From NCBI GenBank assembly GCA_947564305.1, contig CANOBT010000105.1:1-19029 (forward strand): a stretch of 19,029 bases of DNA. The letters are read 5' to 3'. A program made the position numbers and the translations under genes. The notes under the pieces were generated by a model. That model saw only the letters and a program-made list of their open reading frames with translations. It was not told where the DNA came from and ran no database searches. The stretch comes from an uncultured Lachnospiraceae bacterium (GTDB lineage: Bacteria; Bacillota_A; Clostridia; Lachnospirales; Lachnospiraceae). This document shows positions 16,311 through 19,029 of this stretch, piece after piece. Positions within the stretch are counted from its first letter, which is position 1, and each line of letters opens with the position of its first letter.

Positions 16311-16400
16311 TTTTCAATCCTAGCATAATCCTCTTATTTTATCAAGAAAAACACAAACATCTTGCATCCGGCAATACTTCATACTTTTGGAAGTTCTTAG

Positions 16401-16429
16401 TTTACAAAAAATCCTTTGTATGCTAATAT
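16401..16429 (+). promoter_or_regulatory. Promoter of the PilZ gene
   Basis: TTTACA (16401-16406), 17 bases, TAATAT (16424-16429) with a TGC extension at 16421-16423. The start near 16436 leaves a leader of about 33 bases with AAGGGGG before the ATG. It looks like a sigma-A site rather than a flagellar sigma-D site. Confidence 0.68.
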
Positions 16430-16468
16430 ATTCCTACAGTTAACTTCCAGAAAAGGGGGCTTTTTGTT

Positions 16469-17071
16469 ATGGTTTTAAAAGAATGCAGCGCATGCACAAT
16501 TTACGGCGGTTCGGACGACCTTCGAATCAGGGCAAGGGTGTCCCTGGAGAACAGCATCAGACTTTATTTCGAAGGAGAAGAAGACTTGGGAGCGGATCCG
16601 CTCAAACTGAATGTAGACTTTTACGACAACCAGGTCGGTTACATAAAAACATTATGCATTCTTAAAGTGAGCGAGAATGTAGATCCCTGGGTACTGGAAC
16701 CCTGGACTGCAGACTGCGAAATCATAGAAGTAATTGAGATTCTGCAGCGGCAGAAGGACCTCAGGGTCAGACTGGAGGAAGAAGTTGAGTTCGTATCTAT
16801 CAAGCACGGGCGGTTCAAGGGCACTATCCAGAATATCAGCGTAGGCGGCATCCTGCTCTCTACAAAGATGCCTTTGGCTCTGAACGAGCAATTCGAGTTC
16901 AACTACTGCTTTCTCAAAAAAGAGCAGCGTGTAAGGGCCGTCACCATACGGGAACAGAATACAGGAAAAGACACCTACAGCTATGGATGCCAGTTCCTGA
17001 ATCTTACAAATGCCGCTGAAAGAGATATCCGTCAGTTCGTTTTCAGACAGCAGCTCAAGAAAATAGGATAA
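16469..17071 (+). CDS. PilZ-domain protein, probable c-di-GMP receptor
   Basis: A 200-residue cytoplasmic protein. Residues about 1-90 form an N-terminal beta-rich module reminiscent of the YcgR-N-like domain (PilZN) found before PilZ in flagellar-brake proteins; it opens with a C6/C9 pair. Residues about 92-198 are a PilZ domain. The downstream half of the binding motif is canonical (N122-I-S124-V-G-G127). The upstream arginine motif reads R94-QKDL-R99-V-R101, one residue longer than the standard RxxxR. PilZ proteins bind cyclic di-GMP and commonly slow the flagellar motor or regulate exopolysaccharide. ATG 16469 follows AGGGGG (16454-16459) by nine bases. The gene is monocistronic and converges on the FliK/FlhB-like pair, so a motility role is plausible but inferred. 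No GGDEF or EAL gene lies in the window. Confidence 0.85.
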   Translation: MVLKECSACTIYGGSDDLRIRARVSLENSIRLYFEGEEDLGADPLKLNVDFYDNQVGYIKTLCILKVSENVDPWVLEPWTADCEIIEVIEILQRQKDLRVRLEEEVEFVSIKHGRFKGTIQNISVGGILLSTKMPLALNEQFEFNYCFLKKEQRVRAVTIREQNTGKDTYSYGCQFLNLTNAAERDIRQFVFRQQLKKIG

Positions 17072-17075
17072 TCAC

Positions 17076-17114
17076 AAGAGGGGAATCCCTGATTTATCAG
17101 GAATCCCCCTCTTT
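17076..17114. terminator. Bidirectional terminator between the PilZ and FlhB-like genes
   Basis: AAGAGGGG...CCTGAT (from 17076) pairs with ATCAGG...CCCCTCTT (to 17113), with 16 of 18 positions matching and a small loop, followed by TTTATTATT on the plus strand. The TGA stop of the minus-strand FlhB-like gene lies within it. Confidence 0.82.
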
Positions 17115-17474
17115 ATTATTCTCATTCTGTTCCGCTGCTTCGCCGTCTTCCCCGTCCTTTTTGACCTCATTCACTTCCACCGTCGGCGCTCCTGCCGCGG
17201 AATGCTTCGGAGTATATTTCAAAAAATAAGTATAAATATCAACAATCGCCTGGTATAATTCCTCGGGGATTGCCGTCCCCAAATCCAACTGTGTAAGGAC
17301 CGTTGCAAGCGAATTATCTTCATAGACCGGAACGCCGTTTTCATTGGCAATCTCCACAATCTTCTCCGCCAGATAGCCCAGCCCGGAAGCAACGATAACC
17401 GGTGCAACATCTCTATTCTCGTCATACCGCAGTGCGACCGCTTTTTTACTCGTAATATCATCATGCTGTGACAT
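17097..17474 (-). CDS. Stand-alone FlhB C-terminal-domain protein (FlhX/YlqH-like)
   Basis: The 125-residue protein aligns by eye with the cytoplasmic export-switch domain of FlhB/YscU: KAVALRYDENRDVAPVIVASG, LAEKIVEIANENGVPVYEDN, then LATVLTQLDLGTAIPEELYQAI. It has none of FlhB's membrane helices. The autocleavage motif NPTH is absent; TSKK occupies its place before AVALRY, as in FlhX-type proteins such as B. subtilis YlqH. FlhB's C-domain sets substrate specificity of flagellar type III export; FlhX proteins can replace the cleaved fragment in some bacteria. An acidic tail follows (about 96-125). I choose ATG 17474, 11 bases after AAAGGAG (17492-17486); a TTG at 17495 would overlap the ribosome site. 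It overlaps the end of the FliK-like gene by 14 bases, so the two are coupled. Confidence 0.85.
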   Translation of the reverse strand: MSQHDDITSKKAVALRYDENRDVAPVIVASGLGYLAEKIVEIANENGVPVYEDNSLATVLTQLDLGTAIPEELYQAIVDIYTYFLKYTPKHSAAGAPTVEVNEVKKDGEDGEAAEQNENNKEGDS

Positions 17475-18882
17475 TGACCGAATTTCTCCTTTCAAATATC
17501 TTCGGGAATGCGGCTGATACTTTAATCGGTGTCTTCCCCTGCTCTACGGCAAGATACTCAACTTCCAGATGATTCCTGTTCATGATCTTACGGATATTAT
17601 CACGAATATCACTCTCATGCCCTGCCAGCTCTTCCGGATAGTGAATCAGCATATCCATCTTCCCCTTCTCATAATACATCATCATATCGAAAAAGCCAAC
17701 ATCTTTCATATCAAATTTAATCAATAATTTGACTCCCCGTTCTTTGGAGCCGGGATTACCAGATTCTTCATCAGGATCTACCCACCACTCTGAATACATC
17801 GGAACCCCATCCAGAATCACAGGAAGCATCACATGCATGACCGGCATATACACGCTCTCATTAATCATCATACTCCGCATAACGCTCATAAAAGCATCTT
17901 TATTTTCCACACCGGCCTCGCCTCTCACACCGGCTTCCATGATGTTTAAGAACTTGTCTGCCCAGTCCATCTTTCCTGCTGCCTTCTCATAATCCACATG
18001 CATGAGCATATCCTTGAACTGCGCCGCCGTCATCCCTTCGAAATATTTTGCAAATCCCGGAAAATCAAGCAGTCTCTGGAACGACTGTGACACATTGTTC
18101 ACATTTCCGTTCTCAAGCCGGGATGTATTAAGCGCCAACAGGCTGATAATATCCCGAATTCTTCCCAAATCCTTCGTCTGCGAAATATATTTACCCAGAT
18201 AAGGGATAATCTGCTCTTTTAAAATCTGCGTATTCAATTCATTATTCTGCATACTGTAAGGACGCAGCTTTGACACAAGCTGATGCAGTTCCTGCTGGTT
18301 ATTCCTGAACATCCGCGCCTCAATCTCCGCAAGGTTATCCTTAATAGACTCCATGATATGCTTTCCCGAAGACATATCATTGTACTTTTTCAGCATATCA
18401 AGAATCCCCGCCTTCAGCTCCACCGTACTGGATTCATTCATGATCTGGCGCAAAACATCAAATAAAGGACCCTGCAGCCGGTTGGCGCCCGCCATCGAAT
18501 CCTTCAAAAAACCATTCAGCTGCTCCGGGGTCATCTCCAACATCTGCAGAAGCGCCTGGATGTCCTCAGCAGTTCCTTTGCTGATTCCAGACTCTACCAT
18601 GTTGGCCATGCCTCCGAATATCATTCTGGTCATAACTTCCTGAAGGTTCGGGAGTTCCCTCAGCGACTGTACAAAATTCCCAAAGTTAGACTCGTAAGTA
18701 ATCCCCTTTCCCTGCTGGCCGTCCCCATCGGTCCTGCCATCCGCGCGGACCACCCGTCCGGTATCCACCTGATTCTTAATACTCAGATCCTGCGCCTGCT
18801 GGGTCGGAGTCTGCTTATTGTTGTTAACTGCATTATTTTCATATCCTGTTACAGGAGTCGTTACTTTTAAAATATTTGACAT
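17461..18882 (-). CDS. FliK/YlqG-like protein, possible flagellar hook-length or export-control partner
   Basis: A 473-residue, mostly helical, soluble protein. The first 75 or so residues are polar and Asn/Gln-rich and look disordered. A long helical middle part follows (about 80-330). The C-terminal domain (about 345-460, LLIKFDMKDVGFFDMMMYYEKGKMD, then HESDIRDNIRKIMNRNHLEVEYLAVEQGK) recalls the FliK C-terminal domain, which contacts FlhB. It is followed directly by the FlhB-C-like gene, the order of B. subtilis ylqG-ylqH. The start at 18882 is chosen because AGGTG (18892-18888) lies five bases upstream; the open frame up to 19008 has no ribosome site and covers the promoter. The FliK link is weak by eye and leans on the neighbour. 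Confidence 0.7.
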   Translation of the reverse strand: MSNILKVTTPVTGYENNAVNNNKQTPTQQAQDLSIKNQVDTGRVVRADGRTDGDGQQGKGITYESNFGNFVQSLRELPNLQEVMTRMIFGGMANMVESGISKGTAEDIQALLQMLEMTPEQLNGFLKDSMAGANRLQGPLFDVLRQIMNESSTVELKAGILDMLKKYNDMSSGKHIMESIKDNLAEIEARMFRNNQQELHQLVSKLRPYSMQNNELNTQILKEQIIPYLGKYISQTKDLGRIRDIISLLALNTSRLENGNVNNVSQSFQRLLDFPGFAKYFEGMTAAQFKDMLMHVDYEKAAGKMDWADKFLNIMEAGVRGEAGVENKDAFMSVMRSMMINESVYMPVMHVMLPVILDGVPMYSEWWVDPDEESGNPGSKERGVKLLIKFDMKDVGFFDMMMYYEKGKMDMLIHYPEELAGHESDIRDNIRKIMNRNHLEVEYLAVEQGKTPIKVSAAFPKIFERRNSVNVTA

Positions 18883-18941
18883 TTTTTCACCTACTCTGCA
18901 ATTTACTCTTATCCTTTCCCCCAAACCTGACGATATATGTA

Positions 18942-18970
18942 AATATAATACTTTTTGTAATATTATTAAA
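18942..18970 (-). promoter_or_regulatory. Candidate promoter of the FliK-like/FlhB-like pair, in a divergent region
   Basis: Minus strand TTTAAT (18970-18965), 17 bases, TATATT (18947-18942). A plus-strand TATAAT overlaps it at 18944-18949 and may serve the gene starting at 18998, so the two directions could compete. No full sigma-D site is seen; GACGATAT at 18929-18936 resembles its -10 but lacks a TAAA element at the right distance. Confidence 0.4.
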
Positions 18971-18997
18971 CATTTTAGATAAGGCGGTACTAAGATT

Positions 18998-19029
18998 ATG
19001 GATAACATGCTTGAAATGTATCTCTATGA
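18998..19029 (+). CDS. N-terminus of a rightward gene cut by the window edge
   Basis: ATG 18998 follows AAGGCGGT (18981-18988) by nine bases and opens a frame MDNMLEMYLY that reaches the window end. The ribosome site and the divergent, AT-rich upstream region argue that this is a real start. Ten residues cannot identify a family. An acidic, amphipathic beginning of this kind would fit an Hpt-type domain, as in a CheA kinase, and the flagellar context makes that attractive, but it is speculation. Confidence 0.6.
   Translation, partial: MDNMLEMYLY

Larger units (their letters stand above)
16102..16468. other. AT-rich divergent intergenic region (367 bases)
   Basis: It lies between the zinc-ribbon operon (leftward) and the PilZ gene (rightward). 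It holds the PilZ promoter, a weaker candidate promoter for the leftward operon, and three copies of CTATCTA. Short open frames inside it have no ribosome sites and look non-coding. I see no riboswitch or small-RNA structure that I can name. Confidence 0.7.

Noticed and set aside
16220..16426. 68-residue plus-strand frame in the AT-rich intergenic region
   Set aside because: No ribosome site, composition follows the AT-rich background, and its end overlaps the PilZ promoter.
18929..18936. Sigma-D (flagellar) promoter near GACGATAT
   Set aside because: The -10 resembles the consensus, but no TAAA-type -35 element lies at the required distance.

Overview
The window looks like a chromosomal segment from a motile, anaerobic, gut-type Firmicute, most likely a Lachnospiraceae/Clostridia member. 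The grounds are: AGGAGG-type ribosome sites before nearly every gene; sigma-A-like promoters; a Firmicutes-style zinc-ribbon/TPM/SPFH operon resembling Bacillus subtilis ydjGHI; a stand-alone FlhB C-terminal-domain protein paired with a FliK-like protein; and a hybrid histidine kinase with two receivers. This placement is inference; no 16S or other marker is present. I see no tRNA, rRNA, CRISPR, IS element or phage gene.

Layout. 1-723: the end of an envelope-glycan operon, with the C-terminus of a probable membrane glycosyltransferase and a GtrA-family protein, closed by a terminator. 822-2317: a signalling gene fusing a complete hemerythrin diiron domain, a middle domain I tentatively compare to CheX, and a CheY-like receiver. 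2351-3120: deoC on the minus strand, with a near-consensus promoter. 3221-6701: a large membrane hybrid kinase (TM, extracellular sensor, TM, PAS-like linker, HisKA, HATPase, REC, REC), ended by a strong, probably bidirectional terminator. 6731-11363: a lactose-type operon on the minus strand, full-length GH2 beta-galactosidase (TTG start) followed by a GPH/MelB-type symporter.

11417-16236, all minus strand: a probable envelope-stress cluster. A double-zinc-ribbon membrane protein (YdjG-like) overlaps by one base a secreted TPM-domain membrane protein (YdjH-like). An SPFH protein with two C-terminal zinc ribbons (YdjI-like) follows. Next, from its own promoter, comes a DUF3810-type membrane metallopeptidase with HExxH. 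No pspA homologue is visible in the window, although B. subtilis YdjGHI work with a PspA-type protein.

16401-19029: a motility/c-di-GMP edge, with a PilZ protein on the plus strand converging on a FliK-like/FlhB-C-like pair on the minus strand. At the right edge the first codons of a plus-strand gene are visible, divergent from the FliK-like gene.

The most interesting parts are the hemerythrin-receiver fusion in a presumably anaerobic host, the YdjGHI-like operon without PspA next to a membrane metallopeptidase, and the stand-alone FlhB-C/FliK pair facing a PilZ gene. None is demonstrably a new system from sequence alone.
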